Assembly (NCBI GenBank): GCA_945910005.1
Contig: OX246741.1
Span: 51,238,625 to 51,302,624 of the forward strand
Direction of reading: 5' to 3'
DNA length: 64,000 bases
Origin: Isoperla grammatica
Taxonomy: Eukaryota; Arthropoda; Insecta; Plecoptera; Perlodidae
Of this stretch, positions 45,197 through 56,934 are shown in pieces (position 1 is the first letter of the stretch; the number at the start of each line of letters is the position of its first letter). The notes below the pieces were generated by a model. That model worked only from the letters and a program-made list of their open reading frames with translations, had not been told where the DNA came from and ran no database searches. Position numbers and translations under genes: made by a program.

Positions 45197-48172
45197 TTAT
45201 TCAAAACAATTGTTTACTGTGATATTCATCTGTGGTTGATGAATATGTAGCCCGTTAAACATGTTGAGCGACTGTACAACAGCGTTGAGTGCGACCGAGC
45301 GAGGTACAGACGTTTTAAACATGTTGTTGATGGTGAGGTTGATGTGCGGCTGATGTATGTGCGTGCTGTTAAACATGTTAGTGGACGGCGCATGCGCAGT
45401 GTCGACCTGAGCAATGGCCGCTACGTCTCGCCTCACGCGGTCAGCTGGCGTTACCTGAAACAAAATGGTGGGGTCAAAATGGCGTTTTAGCTCCATTAAA
45501 TAAAACAAATAAAATAAATTCACATTTAGAGTCTACCCACTCAGTAATGAATCCGATTTGCAGTTGTGGACTTTAATTTAAAGGAACTAAACCAACCCTG
45601 TAGGCACCAGACACCATCGGCGAGTGAGCGATAACCAATCAAAGATCAATATTTCAAATACGAAACATATGAATCAGTGATTGGACAGTGCAAACACCTG
45701 CGGACAAAAATGTCAGAATCAACAAGGCCGATTCAGAACAACTTTGAATTTATTGAGTTCTTCGTTGCTAGGACGGCTCCAATGTCACCGTTTACTTATT
45801 CCTAAGACAACAAGTAATGGAACTGAATCTTTATTAGAAGTTAAAAACTTCTACCTGAGCCGGGATTTAAACCCGGAACCTTCTGCATTGGAAGCTGGGA
45901 TGCTAACCACTGGACCAACGAGCCACCTCTGTTAAGGTCCGTATTTATAGTCTTCCCCTACCCCTCGAGACGCCCGTTGTCCCCAGGCTTGCAAGTTGTT
46001 TCCCATAAAGAAAACACATCCTTAGCAACAACGGGCGCCCCTAGAGGTAGGGGACGAGTATGAATTCCAGCCTAAGGGCCGGTTTTTCATTCAGTTGTTA
46101 TACAAACAGTCCGTAAGCATGACCAGCGCTTTTACCAACTTGGCAATTAAAAATGAATTTACAAGTAAAGCACATATTTAATATGCTTTTTCTAGTTTAA
46201 ACTGAAAAATAATTTAAATTTGAGAAGATAACAATCTTAAAGGGATAGTCAGATGAAGAACTAAAAAATCACCAATTAGTCATTAGTCCATGAAATTCAG
46301 TTGCGTGTAAAATACAATTGATATAGGTTGCTTCAATGCAAGAAAAAAAATAGTGAACAATTAGCTATTCTACAGATTCCCTTCGGCAGCTCTTGCTGCA
46401 TTTTTCTTCTAAAGCGTAGTGTAACTGTATCGGTTCTGAGGTCGCTGGCGCCTTCCCGATAGACAAAGAACTCATTGTGTTATACGAGACCTGCCCGCGC
46501 TCCGCGAAACACTCGACGACTGCGGACAGTACCGCTCAAAACAGATTGCAACTTTTCTACACATCATGTCACAAAAAAATTAATTGCAGGATATTTTGTA
46601 GAAGTAAACGTTCGTACTAAGAAGCATGTTATCGGTAGAGAAACGATGCACATTAAACCTCTTGATCGATTTTTGATCAGTGCCCTATTTTAGCGGTGGT
46701 TTTACTTTCTCAAGGCAACATTTTTTTTATATGGGAATTACCATGAGAAAAGTTGCTCGGTGCTACTTGGTAGCACCAAACCAAATAATCGCGTTTTCTT
46801 TAATTTGTTTAACCGCCTGCTTTTAAAGTATGGTATCTTTTAGTCATGTTTTTTATATTTAAAGGTGGACATCTACAAATGGTAGTTCTTTAGTTTTTCA
46901 CCCGACTATCCCTTTAATAACTACAACTAAGTTTTCATTTTATTAAATACACTAGTGCAAATGTTTAATAAATTGAAAATCAATTAGTGTATATATGTTT
47001 TTGTGGTTGGCTGTTATTTGTTGAGATGTGTGTAGTCATTTGTTAATCTCACAAAGATTTTAAATTATGATGTACACTTTACAGTACCGGAACTCAAGCG
47101 ATTTTCTTGCTGCAAACATTTGCGCGCGCAGATCCTCGTTACATATGGGCGACATAAAGCCGATCAAGTAGTACGTCTACTACAACTTGAGGTAGATATT
47201 ATAATGGTAAAGAACGTATGTCGACCCTATCACCGCTACGCCGCGCTTGTGTCACCGTGCGCAAGTTTTTCAATGGAGTTTTTGGTACTGTCCGTGGTAT
47301 TTACAAACCACTATTTTGTCTCGATTAGCATCGTTTCCAAAATATAGAACGGTTAGGTCAAAATGTTATTATCAGCAGAAATAAGCATTTCCGCGATTTT
47401 AATAATTCTTATATATCTTTGTTTTTAAAGTAAGTGTTTGTCACTGGAACCGTAAAAAGCGTAGCATTTCAAAGTCCTTCGTTAGTATTAAAAAACTGGC
47501 AATCAAATTTAGATTTCTGATTTCAAAAACACACCCGATACATACTATAAGTTCATCAGATATCCACAAAGATATTTTCTTTTACTTTCTTGATCATAAA
47601 CGAGTATTTCGGCTAAAAGGTAATTTTCAACAAAAATAATGTTACATTGTTAATACATTTTAATTTAAATTGCAATCATTACATTTGTTTGTTTGTAATT
47701 TTTGCTTCAGCTACTTATAATTTGCGGCAACTTATACCAGTTAGGTTAACAGTAGTTAAGCGAAATTCGTATGTAATGGCCTATATAAGTTTGTTAACTA
47801 CGTTCACATTACATTCTTATAACAGCAGTTAGTAGCTTAACTTCCGTTAGTGACCGTAGTGTGAACAAGGTACTAGAAACCGAATAAATACTCAGGAAGT
47901 ATGAAATGTATGTCAGACTAGTGTGTATCTGGAGGCCTCTCATTCGAGAAGTAACGTCCCATAAGAATTTCTTTGAGAATCATAAGATGTGTTGTTGGTA
48001 TTACCCTCTTGATCCTCACCTCCATGTTCTGGGCTCTGGGGACGCCGGTTCGAGGCGACAGCTGTTCCCTGATCCCGCCCTGGGACTCCCTCCCTCTAGG
48101 TGGCCACACCGCCACTGGCAGCGCTAGTGTCGCTACCAGGCACAGCGACAACAACAGAAGGCTGTGCTCCAT
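45197..48172 (-). CDS. Secreted precursor gene B: signal peptide, RVRR site and duplicated Asn/His-rich repeat (2 exons)
   Basis: Exon 1, 48172-48020, encodes 51 residues starting MEHSLLLLSLCLVATLALP (signal peptide) and ends ATGGAG/GTGAGG. Exon 2, 45454-45197, follows TTTTGTTTCAG and encodes 85 residues to a stop. Both junctions are phase 0, giving a 136-aa precursor. Exon 2 begins VTPADRVRR, a furin site, and then carries two 21-residue repeats of pattern NMFNxxHIHQPx(I/M)Nx, T, (I/V)NNxF (residues 26-46 and 64-84 of the exon), with N-glycosylation sequons NST, NLT and NIT. An acceptor TTTTCAG lies 8 bases before the ATG, so the first exon is untranslated and further upstream. The family is not recognised. 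Candidate roles are antimicrobial peptide or hormone. The 2.6-kb intron holds a SINE and two transposons. Confidence 0.6.
45498..45926 (-). mobile_element. tRNA-derived SINE, copy 5 (inside gene B intron)
   Basis: This is a near full-length copy of the 33977 family on the minus strand, with tRNA head (TGGTCCAGTGGTTAGCATCC) and tail (AATAAAATAAATTCACA complement). It starts 44 bp upstream of the exon 2 acceptor. Confidence 0.8.
45955..46078. mobile_element. MITE family 'GTTGTTGC...CCCCTA', copy in gene B intron
   Basis: TATTTATAGTCTTCCCCTAC and GAGACGCCCGTTGT are inverted at the right as ACAACGGGCGCCCCTAGAGG and TAGGGGACGAGTATGAAT. It is related to 40121-40242 and 55800-55943. Confidence 0.65.
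46241..46913. mobile_element. TTAA-flanked DNA transposon (Kolobok/piggyBac-type), non-autonomous
   Basis: The left end AGGGATAGTCAGATGAAGAA and the inverted right end AGGGATAGTCGGGTGAAAAA are present. Direct TTAA flanks both ends (46237-46240 and 46914-46917). No transposase ORF is visible. It lies in the gene B intron. Confidence 0.7.
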
Positions 48173-48211
48173 GGCGCTATCTGAAAACTGTGGTATAGTT
48201 GTACCAAGACT

Positions 48212-48347
48212 ACCTTACACAAATACACATGCTTTCGTCACAGGCGACTGGTTCGTAGCCAATCAGCGATCGGTATTGGCGCAGGTGTGTCTCGGGCGGT
48301 TCGCTGGTTGGCTACGACTGCCCTGGATGGGACGAAAGCAGGTGTAA
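48212..48347. mobile_element. Foldback MITE, TTACAC...GCTTTCGTC termini
   Basis: TTACACAAATACACATGCTTTCGTC and GACTGGTTCGTAGCCAA on the left pair with TTGGCTACGACTGCCCTGG and GACGAAAGCAGGTGTAA on the right. It lies 40 bp upstream of the gene B start exon. Confidence 0.6.
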
Positions 48348-48351
48348 AGTA

Positions 48352-48460
48352 ATCTTGGGTCCACTATAAAGGTCTCTCACAGCAAGAAGTAAGAAAGTAT
48401 CAGGACCGCCCACATTTAGTTTCCAACCTAACAAGCGCGAATCACTAATGTTTTTCCGAT
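48352..48460. mobile_element. Single terminal arm of the AAAGGTCTCTCACAGC MITE
   Basis: This matches the right arm of the element at 54730-55031 in inverse orientation (AAAGGTCTCTCACAGCAAG, CAGGACCGCCCACATTTAG, GCGCGAATCACTAATG). It is cut off by the trinucleotide array that follows. Confidence 0.6.
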
Positions 48461-48469
48461 ACTGTAGTG

Positions 48470-48712
<243 letters not shown>

Positions 48713-49129
48713 GATTGGTTGGAGTAGAAACTGGATATAATGAATTCGCACCTTACTATCTCTGACCAATTAAGGTCAGTGGGTACAGTAGCACAACCAA
48801 GGAAATTATATTTTTTTGTGATAAGGGCTAGAAATTAAAAGTTTTTTTTTTCTGTAATCCCAAGTTGTTAGCCTTGCCACTATCTGAAACTCCGTGTGAA
48901 CGTATTTCCATAAGTTCAACTTCTACCACAATCATTAGCAAAGTGTGCGAACTCGTCTAAACGTGGGACTTACATTTTATGTAGGAAGTTTTACTTTAAT
49001 TCTTTTCAAACTTGTGTGGAAAATAAGTGTTTAAATTTTCTTCCTTAAATAGCTTTTCTTTCTTATAAATGTGTTCTGTTACTTAAAGTTATTAAAACAT
49101 ATTGTAATTGTTGTTAAAATTGTTATTAT

Positions 49130-49857
49130 TAAGCGAGCGAAGCGAGCGTTTCCACTTGACTCTTATGGCACTTCGTTCTGTTTTTTTGTTTGTTTGTTTT
49201 TTTTTGTTTTTTTTTGTTTTTATGTCCGTCGATAGCGGTCGAACGGAAAGTCCGATCAACTTGAAATTTGGACTATCCACAAGCCTTGATGTGGATTGAA
49301 GGTGTATAGTTTTGAGGCAAAATCGTTTGAAAAGTTACAAAGTTACACCATAGTTACTGCAAAATATTTTTCTGAAACAAAATGGCGGCAAAATGTGAGA
49401 TAGCCAGATTTTTTTACAGATTTTTCCGATCACGAATATGTTAGTGTAATGGCGATCTGATAAATATTGGCAAAGTTACACGAAAGTTACTCGAAAATAT
49501 TTTTCTAAAACGCAGTAACGGCAAAATGTGAGGTGGCTATCTTATAGTAAATTTTTGTCCGGTCACGAATATACTAATGTAAACGCGATCCAATACGTAT
49601 TAGAGGCAGAAATTACATTTCTATTGCTGTCAATAAGTGTTAGTAACGGTGGCGGACCGTATTGAAAACATGACCACGAAAATTCTTAGCAACGCACATT
49701 GCACTGCATACAACAATGTCGGAAAGTATAATAGCCATGGAAATAAGAACAATTTTTGCAATGCGCATTCTTGAATTGTTGTTAATTGTTGTTCGTATTA
49801 ATTAGCATTGAAAACTTTTCGCCAGAAAGTTCGTAGATATTGACGCGCTCGCTTATC
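49130..49857. mobile_element. DNA element with TAAGCGAGCG ends
   Basis: Left TAAGCGAGCGAAGCGAGCG and right inverted TAAGCGAGCGCG bound about 730 bp. The interior includes GTCCGTCGATAGCGGTCGAA and a poly-T run, and a partial inverted copy lies at 56630-56740. There is no transposase ORF. Confidence 0.5.
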
Positions 49858-52525
49858 AACGCGTCAAACAGAGCGTTTTCCTAGTTATTTAAATTATTGT
49901 TGTTAAAATTATTAATGGGGTCTTCGTCTATTGCAGTTATTTTCATGTTCTTATATTAGGCAGCCCTCCATAATCTTTAGATAAGATATCGTTATTGCGT
50001 TGAGTATGACTGTATTACTTTTTTTTAAGTGAGTACTGTATTCTATGCACCATCTTTGTAAATCAACTTTAGGACTGATTCATTTATAATATAGAAATAG
50101 ATTAAAAGGGATAGTTTAAACTATGAATCTAATTGTATTGATTTCAAAACATTATTTAAATTGGGGATCAAAACAATAGAAAAGTTTAAAATACATTTCG
50201 GTCTCCCACATAAAAACCTTAATCGACACGAGTATACAATTAAAGGTATGTATGATGAGTAACACTATTATATTAATAACATTAAGCAAGTGTGTTATTC
50301 ATTCCTAGATAATGCGGATCGAGAGATAATGATATAACAAAGTGTGTACTGTATACTGTACAAGTTAAATTATCTTTGCGTCCATAATAAACATTATAAG
50401 GACATGGGTTGTGTTTTAAATATTTCCTCCACACATTTTCAATGATATTATTAATTTTAAATAATTAAATTTTTGTTTATCACTGTTAACTGTTAACTAT
50501 GTATTATTGTTTACATTCAAATTAAAAGAAACGAGAAATTATGAAATGGTTCTTATCTAAAATCGAGTAGAAGATATGCCCTACATTAGTATTTGAATTT
50601 CCCGGCATTCATTCTGCTTATATATGATTAAATAGCATTCTTTTAATTGTAATTTGTGTTCCGATCTATGCAACACGAAAACAAACATATATGAAGACAA
50701 TCAATCTCCTACTTCAAATGAAAACCCCTCATTGATGTGGGTCGATTATAATAAAATGTTCTACTTATTATCTCTATATAAATAAGCTTGTTTCGGAACT
50801 TGCAAGTACTAAGTATGGGTGTAGCCGTAACACTCTCGCTGATCAAAAACCATATTAAATATTTAAATGGGTTTTATCTACTCTAAAACTCATTAAACTC
50901 CATTTAATGACAAAACAAATTATACCACTTTCATGATTATTACAAAACCGCGTTTGGTGCGGTAGATAAATCTACCGCAATCTCTAAATCTCTTTAGGTA
51001 GCGCTCTTAAATTTGCAGATACAAACCGAAACAAAAATACAAACAAAGTATTCAACATACTTAAACATATGACAAGGATGGGTGGGGAGGCGGGAGGAGG
51101 GAGGAGAGAGCTCCATACTATGCTACACAATATAGTATATTGTGTATAGCATAGTAGAATTCAATCAATGTATGTTTGAATGAATGCCACTTACACATTT
51201 CTTGTTTGTGATATCTCTACACATGCGATAATTGTTTCAAGTTAATTCGATAATGCAAATAATATTTAAAATGTATATTTTGATTGATTGATACTTGGGC
51301 TTACGTCTCATATTTTTGCAACCTGGCTAATCGAGACGATGAGTGGGTGAAATATGAAGATGAAATAGCGGGCTGTTTGTATAGGAAAGGGGCAAGTAGG
51401 AGGGAGGGCGGAGAGAAAAGGGGGAAAGGGGGAAAAGGGAGTAGGGACTGTATTTTGTCTGACCTCCTCTTCGACCTGTCCGGCTAGGGTGGCCCTACCA
51501 GACGCATACGCTTCCGCCGGTATAGCTCTCAGGATCACCAAAGCACGCAAACCTGCCCACCACGATAAGGTAGCAGACCCTGGGCCGGGTATATTTTAAA
51601 TAATGAACCGAACTATCATTAGAAAACCAAACATGAGCAGTACAACTGGACTCAAGGCTCAACGCACAGCAATAACTTTAAACTGTGGTCGACGATAGAA
51701 ATACGACAATCTTACTTTGTACAAGAATATGTTAATACGCTTTAGTTCAACACATTTTCATAAATTTTGGAATAAGTTAAACTTTCGTGATACGTAATCT
51801 TGATATTAAAAATGTTTAAAACATTTTACAGATATATATTATTCTTTCTTTAAAATATGTCTTTCTTCTACGTGTGGACCAACGTCAGCTTGTTGAAGCC
51901 TTGTAAATTAAATACCTACTGCTTGAAAGATTAATAATACCTCGAAGACAAATACAAAATGTATTAATAGCCACAACAAACACCTTAAAAGGCCACACCT
52001 TAGGAGTTTGTTTTTTTACTGTGGCCAAAATAAGAAATGTATGTTATACATCTTAAATATTCAATAAACATTCTATTCTATTCTATTCTTTTCTATATTC
52101 TTATAACTTTCCCAAAGAATTATCTTCAATAGACGTACAGCACTGCACATAAAGACTATACCCTACACGTTGTAACAATTTTCATGTTCGTTTGCAACAC
52201 TTACTTGCACAGTAATCAGCACATCTATCTCAAATAATTATTGAAATGCTTTACTCACATTTTGACGATGTAGACGTTCACTGTTCAGTCTATCGTACTG
52301 ATACGACGGGATATGAAAATCAACTAAACAAATGCGAAGTTTCCGCCAAGCTAGGAAGTCCCACGCCCATATATTATGCATTCACTCACACGTTAATTCA
52401 TGAGGTCGATATTCGCAAGTGAATAGGCAGCATTGTTATTGCAATTTCGTGAGTAATACTTTGCAAGTATAATAATTATTGAAGGCGGCCGATACACAAT
52501 ACATTTTAGCGCTGCGTGTGGTAGA
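49858..52525. other. AT-rich noncoding DNA with minor repeats
   Basis: A small perfect hairpin ACTATGCTACACAATATAGT and its inverse lies at about 51115-51160. A segment at about 51485-51580 (CCGCCGGTATAGCTCTCAGG, AAAGCACGCAAACC, CCACGATAAGGT) looks like a dispersed retroelement tail. No exon is supported. Confidence 0.4.
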
Positions 52526-53217
52526 CTTTGTCTCGCCATTATACTGGCGGTTTATCCTTGACCTTGCAACTTGTCTCGCCATTATACTGGCGGTTTATCC
52601 TTGACCTTGCAACTTGTCTAGCCATTATACTGGCGGTTTATCCTTGACCTTGCAACTTGTCTCGCCATTATACTGGCGGTTTATCCTTGACCTTGCAACT
52701 TGTCTCGCCATTATACTGGCGGTTTATCCTTGACCTTGCAACTTGTCTCGCCATTATACTGGCGGTTTATCCTTGACTTTGCAACTCGTCTCGCCATTAT
52801 ACTGGTGGTTTATCCTTGACCTTGCAACTTGTCTCGCCATTATACTGGCGGTTTATCCTTGACCTTGCAACTTGTCTCGCCATTATACTGGCGGTTTATC
52901 CTTGACCTTGCATCTTGTCTCGCCATTATCCTGGCGGTTTATCCTTGACCTTGCATCTTTTCTCGCTATTATACTGGCGGGTTATCCTTGACTTTGCAAC
53001 TCCTCTCGCCATTATACTGGCGGTTTATCCTTGACCTTGCAACTTGTCTCGCCATTATACTGGCGGTTTATCCTTGACCTTGCATCTTGTCTTGCCATTA
53101 TACTGGCGGTTTATCCTTGACCTTGCAACTTGTCTCGCCATTATACTGGCGGTTTATCCTTGACTTTGCAACTCGTCTCGCCATTATACTGGCGGTTTAT
53201 CCTTGACCTTGCATCTT
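52526..53217. repeat. 43-bp minisatellite, about 16 copies
   Basis: The unit begins CTTGTCTCGCCATTATACTG and ends TTTATCCTTGACCTTGCAA. It is nearly uniform, with a few variants (TTGACTTTGCAACTC, TTGCATCTT). It begins about 120 bp beyond the poly(A) signal of gene C. Confidence 0.95.
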
Positions 53218-53337
53218 ATAAATCTAAATATTTAAAAACTTATATCTTATAAATCTAAACTACAGATATAATATTCCGGTTTGTAGTATTTAAAATTCTA
53301 CTTCGATGACGTTTACAGAGGTTTTTAATTTGGTGCT

Positions 53338-53343
53338 TTTATT
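53338..53343 (-). terminator. Poly(A) signal for gene C
   Basis: AATAAA on the minus strand, 112 bases after the exon 2 stop. Confidence 0.5.
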
Positions 53344-53455
53344 TCACTTTTTTATTACATGTTTTATCCATGATACTGAACGGGAATCTACAGCAATCTA
53401 GTACTATCTAGTGCAATCTAGTGAAATCTAGTGAAATCTTAACATCCGCAAAGAG

Positions 53456-53518
53456 TTATGCTCCGTGATTTGGTATATTCGCTCTGCCTCGCTCAATTTG
53501 GACGGAAGATTTGTTGAT
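53456..53518 (-). CDS. Terminal exon of candidate secreted-peptide gene C
   Basis: A strong acceptor TGTTTTTGTTTCAG precedes a 20-codon frame that ends in TAA (INKSSVQIERGRANIPNHGA). AATAAA follows. Its position and strand fit as the last exon for the signal-peptide exon at 55032-55148, but no donor was found there to link them. Confidence 0.4.
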   Translation of the reverse strand: MNKSSVQIERGRANIPNHGA

Positions 53519-54487
53519 CTGAAACAAAAACACAACAATGCTATCAAACATCTGACACAATATCATTTTAATTAATTTTAACATTTGACTTTAAAGTTTA
53601 AAATTTAATAATTTGAAAAAATGATACAATTAATATGTTACAACTAATAAGATGATACTTTTAAAATTTGTCATTGTAAATAATGCAAAGTCAATGTAAA
53701 TTGTAAAAAAAAAAAAAATGCAAATAAATATGCAAATATATCACGATTGAATTAAATGCAATACTACGATATTATTGTATACTATCGTAATGAATAGGGA
53801 ACACGCGTATGAAAATTTTAATCGATTTTCAAATACCTTATCCCTCATTTAATAATTTTGTGTCTTTGAATTTTGAAAAACGGATCAGTCTATGCCTCAA
53901 AATAATTGGTTTAGTAACAATAAAAAAAAAGGGCGCGAAAAACGAGCCGCCGCCATGTAGAGTAGATTTGACGTCATAGTTTTGTTCTGCGTACGCTCAC
54001 CGCCTCAGCGATTGGTCTGTTCTGCCAAGTTTACAGAATCATTGCGTCACAGCCACCTGTACGCGTTTCAGATCCCCAGTTTAAACTTCAATAAATGCGA
54101 CCACATTAAACCTATTTAAAAATTTCTTTTTTACGTGCCACTTGCATTAATATACTTTTTGTATCTAATACTATTAAACTAAGTGTTTGGTTTAACAAAA
54201 AAAAATCGTACGCGTGTTGCCTATTTTGCATATTCAATTTCTTTTCGTTATCTGTGGAACCTGATAATGTCTCTCTTGTATATCTTCCCACGATTTCGAT
54301 TTTACAAGTTTTTTAAACATACAAACATAAAACATAAAATGCTCATGATCCGAGGCAGCAGACTCTTACTAAAACTGTGCGAAGTGTTTCTTGAATTCAG
54401 TTACTTGAAGTGTTTCTTGAATTCAGTAACCTAGCACAAATATTATCGTATAGTAATTTGTGATTATTTTCATCTTTTACTAGTTTA

Positions 54488-54628
54488 GGACCCGGTTTTT
54501 CAATCGGTCATTAACGGGGCCGTTGGCTGCCGGCCCCGTTATCTGCATAGAGTTTGTTGGGTTACAGATTACAGACCGTCAGCTAACGACCCCGTTAACG
54601 ACCCGTTAACCCATTGAAAAACCGGGCC
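54488..54628. mobile_element. MITE, GGACCCGGTTTTTCAATCGGT ends, TTA duplication (copy 1)
   Basis: Inverted ends GG(A/G)CCCGGTTTTTCAA and blocks TCATTAACGGGGCCGTT / GCTAACGACCCCGTTAACGA are present. TTA flanks both sides (54485-54487 and 54629-54631), typical of PIF/Harbinger. Copy 2 is at 58259-58387. Confidence 0.75.
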
Positions 54629-54729
54629 TTAATCTATTTTTTCAAATAATAGTCGCTAATGTTGTAGAGACCCCAGTCATACGGGCTGTGACGTCACGTG
54701 GGAACCATGCCCTACCCACCTGTTGTCTG

Positions 54730-55031
54730 CTAAAGATCTCTCACACCAAAAAATAAGATAGTGTCAGGGGAGTCAGGACCGCCGTCAATTAGTTTCCAAC
54801 TTAACAAGTGCGAATCACTAACGTTTTTCCCGATTATCTAGTACAATTTGGTTGCGTTATGTTTTATGACGGAAACCTGCTGCACGTTTTCTTGCACATT
54901 ACCGTCAAAAAACTTACCGCAACCAAATTGTACTAGAGAATCGGGAAAAACGTCAGTGATTCGCGCTTGTTAAGTTGGAAACTAAATATGGGCGGTCCTG
55001 ATACTTTCGTACTTCTTGCTGTGAGAGACCT
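54730..55031. mobile_element. Long-TIR foldback MITE abutting gene C exon 1
   Basis: Arms of about 120 bp start CTAAAG(A/G)TCTCTCACA and include AGTTTCCAACTTAACAAG and CGCAACCAAATTGTACTAGA. The right arm ends one base before the stop codon of the gene C signal-peptide frame. A lone arm of the same family sits near gene B at 48352. Confidence 0.7.
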
Positions 55032-55148
55032 TTAGTAACGATTTATGTTGGGTATCTTGGGCGCGTCCTCAGCCACGTCTGACTGAGGAAGGGCACAGCT
55101 GAGTGCTGCCAACGCGCCAACGATAAACAGTACGACACTCAAATGCAT
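55032..55148 (-). CDS. Signal-peptide exon of candidate gene C, cut at a MITE
   Basis: ATG at 55148 opens MHLSVVLFIVGALAALSCAL, a clear signal peptide with an Ala/Ser-rich cleavage region, then PQSDVAEDAPK and a stop at the edge of the MITE (38 aa). As in genes B and E, an acceptor-like TATGTAG lies close upstream of the ATG (20 bases). No donor is visible before the stop, so either the MITE insertion truncated the exon, or the 38-residue product is complete. Without the MITE, a CAG/GTGGGT donor just beyond would still follow an in-frame stop. Function unknown. Confidence 0.45.
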   Translation of the reverse strand: MHLSVVLFIVGALAALSCALPQSDVAEDAPKIPNINRY

Positions 55149-56310
55149 GGCTGGGGTCTCCTCAATACCTACATACAAAGCGTTCGATTTATTGATAACA
55201 GTTTTGTATTAAATTATCGCTTTATCAATTTGTGGAACTGTAAAAATTCCGATATTTTCTTTTGAGATAAAATCACATTTTGTGTCCATATATTGGAATT
55301 CAAAAAATGTTTTTTTTTTTATTACTAACACAAATTGAAATATTTTTATATTGTCATTTATTTTATGTGATATAAATGCCAATACGTTTTTAATATAATT
55401 TGACGGAATGTCAATTTACTTTAAACCAAACTGAAATTTTTGCAGACTTCATGTATGTGTTTTAATTTAAGTTTAAAATTGAACATTTCGATTGTGACCT
55501 AGATATAATTAAAGCTATGATCAAGTTAATTTGAATTAGTCGTAGTGTAGACCTACCAATGAATTTTTCATTTGGCAACTCATCAATTAACTTAATACTA
55601 ATACTAATTCAAGGTTTTGAGCCAATATAGAATTGAGACACATAAAGAAGGACACATAAATAAAGACACAATAAGAAGATCAGTACCTTTCACCCACTCC
55701 TGCTGAAAATCAGTTTATGTTTCATTATATAAGTACATTCTTCTTCGTTAGTCACATATTAAAAATGCTACAAAGTGATAACTATATCAACATTTCTGGC
55801 TGAAATTTATACTCATCCCTCACCCCTAGGGGCGCCCGGTGTTGCCAAAATTGTGTTTTCTGTATGGGAAATAACACACATGAAACTATTATCTGGCAAC
55901 AAAGGACGCCCTAGGGGTAGGGGACGACCATGAATACTGGGTTATTAAGATTTAAGATTGTAATCATTACGGTGGATACTGACAAATACGTATACATTAT
56001 TTAATTCGCTTGCAAAATAAGGATTAAAATGTTTTGATTTTTTTATCCAGTTTTACTTCTTAAAAAAAAAAAAAAAAAAAATAGGGAGTGAGCACTTTTC
56101 AATATTGTTCAGCGTTCTCAAGATATATTAGTAAACCACTTCAATTTTTCACTCATGACTCACCTGTCGTCAATTCAAACAATCTTCTTTCAACCACCAC
56201 TTGTTGTAGTAAAAAACGTTGCCACCTCTCTAACTACTCCACGCGGACAAATACTGCAACTGTTATGTCTGCAGTCACAGTACTTGAAGCCGTTCTAAGA
56301 AGCTGTTAAC
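55149..56310. other. Noncoding stretch with one MITE
   Basis: The 73-codon ORF at 56088-56309 is not protein-like. A poly-A tract lies at 56062-56080. The MITE at 55800-55943 is listed separately. Confidence 0.45.
55800..55943. mobile_element. MITE family 'GTTGTTGC...CCCCTA', third copy
   Basis: TTTATACTCATCCCTCACCC and CTAGGGGCGCCCGGTGTTGC on the left are inverted on the right (GGCAACAAAGGACGCCCTAG, GGGTAGGGGACGACCATGAA). The central GTATGGGAAATAACA matches the other copies. Confidence 0.65.
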
Positions 56311-56403
56311 TATAAACTATAAACTACACAGCTATAAGCTACACACTATTAACTACACACTATAAACTACACACTATAAAATACACACTATAAACTACAC
56401 ACT
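56308..56403. repeat. Short tandem repeat, unit about 17 bp (ACTATAAACTACACACT)
   Basis: Five to six degenerate units of TATAAACTACACACTA are present. Confidence 0.8.
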
Positions 56404-56629
56404 GCACTGGCACGAGGTGTGGATAACGACTGAAGCGTGATAGTTTTTTTGCGTTATATTGGTAGGAAAATAGGTTTTGTGTGTACTTATTCGTCTGTGT
56501 GTTATTACGATATCTTAAATTTGAGGGTGGCGGACAACACCCTGAGTTTGTACGAAAATGTTTTGTTTAACACAAATCAATTTAATCTAAGAAATTAGGA
56601 ACGGTAATATACATTTAAATTGTAGAATA

Positions 56630-56740
56630 GTTTGATCGGACTTTCCGTTTGACCGCTGTCGACGGACATAAAAAACGAAAAAAAAAAAAAAAAAAACAGA
56701 ATGAAGTGCCATAAAGGTCTAAAAGGACGTTCGCTTCTCT
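56630..56740 (-). mobile_element. Partial inverted copy of the 49130-49857 element
   Basis: On the minus strand: GCACTTCATTCTGTTTTT, ATGTCCGTCGACAGCGGTC, GGAAAGTCCGATCAAAC. These match the left part of the 49.13-kb element. Confidence 0.6.
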
Positions 56741-56761
56741 TACTTAATTATTTTATTTTTA

Positions 56762-56779
56762 TTTTTATTATTATTATTA

Positions 56780-56872
<93 letters not shown>

Positions 56873-56934
56873 GTTGTATCATTATTATTATTATTATTTT
56901 TTTTTTTATTATTATTATTATTTTTATTGTTATC
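56762..56934. repeat. (ATT)n microsatellite
   Basis: About 55 ATT units with small interruptions. The poly-Ile, poly-Asn and poly-Leu frames are artefacts. Confidence 0.97.

Noticed and set aside
52526..53217. CRISPR-like array
   Set aside because: Units are directly adjacent with no variable spacers, and the DNA is eukaryotic. It is a plain minisatellite.
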